A stretch of DNA of 64,000 nt from Bactericera cockerelli. Lineage: Eukaryota; Arthropoda; Insecta; Hemiptera; Triozidae. This document shows positions 63,868 to 64,000 of this stretch, piece after piece. The translations under genes and the position numbers were made by a program. The stretch spans positions 10,172,878 to 10,236,877 of the forward strand of contig CM044956.1 in the NCBI GenBank assembly GCA_024516035.1, given 5' to 3'. Numbering within the stretch: position 1 is the first letter of the stretch; the number at the start of each line of letters is the position of its first letter. The notes beneath the pieces are model-generated. The model saw nothing but the letters and a program-made list of their open reading frames with translations. It ran no database searches and had not been told where the DNA came from.

Positions 63868-64000
63868 AATTAGCCAGCGTCCATTGAATGCACCGGTTCT
63901 CCTAGGATCACCGAAGTTAAGCAACGTCCAGCGAGGTGAAGACTTCGTGATGCTGGCATTTCGGTCCAACTCAGGCTGGGTGAGATTAATGTGGGTAGCA
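63868..64000 (+). mobile_element. 5S-SINE, cut by the window end
   Basis: CCAGCGTCCATTGAATGCACCGG, GATCACCGAAGTTAAGCAAC, GTCCAGCGAGGTGAAGACTT, GGCTGGGTGAGATTAATGTG. Head intact, tail outside the window. Confidence 0.8.

Overview
The window is animal nuclear DNA. It is AT-rich, dense in repeats, and has short conserved exons with GT-AG introns. The beta-spectrin N-terminus (MTTDIS..RWD) and the ERK residues ([20 protein letters not shown]) read as arthropod, so I infer an insect or other arthropod; the species cannot be fixed from sequence alone. Several tRNA-derived SINE families, a 5S-rRNA-derived SINE family, hAT-type elements and RTE-like LINE tails fill the non-coding space. I found no prokaryotic gene, CRISPR array or viral gene. 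Layout: (1) 1-2537 is the end of a long-TIR DNA transposon, a fold-back element and other repeats. They lie in or before an intron of the first gene. (2) 2538-19264 (+) holds the last nine exons of XAB2/SYF1, a HAT-repeat splicing and transcription-coupled-repair factor; its first ~385 residues lie upstream of the window. A small intronless lysine-rich gene is nested antisense in one intron (6492-7037). (3) 19265-42550 has no recognisable gene. It contains SINEs, a hAT MITE, a 740-bp polypurine block, ~7.4 kb of strand-asymmetric T-rich degenerate repeat with a perfect-hairpin insertion, and a 34-bp satellite. (4) 42553-45334 (+) holds two internal exons of an ERK-type MAP kinase. The second is split by a 1062-bp MITE with a 9-bp target duplication. 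Neither the upstream nor the downstream kinase exons are visible, so this may be a duplicated fragment. (5) 45335-55157 is repeats, a 2.1-kb hAT element nested in a minisatellite, and then quieter AT-rich sequence. (6) 55158-62070 (-) is full-length beta-spectrin in one 6.9-kb coding exon, broken by one single-base frameshift. (7) 62071-64000 is its 5' splice region and flank. The most striking pattern is that tandem or insertional duplications repeatedly sit exactly on splice junctions. In XAB2 there are 20 copies of one splice donor, 6 copies of a 105-nt in-frame HAT exon segment each ending in a donor, 9 copies of one acceptor, a doubled donor, an acceptor doubled by a SINE target duplication, and a diverged second terminal exon. 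The ERK exon start is present three times and the beta-spectrin acceptor twice. All three conserved genes also carry one single-base indel (XAB2 ~16613-16616, ERK ~42950, spectrin ~56592). That could be assembly error or real decay, and raw reads or RNA would separate the two.
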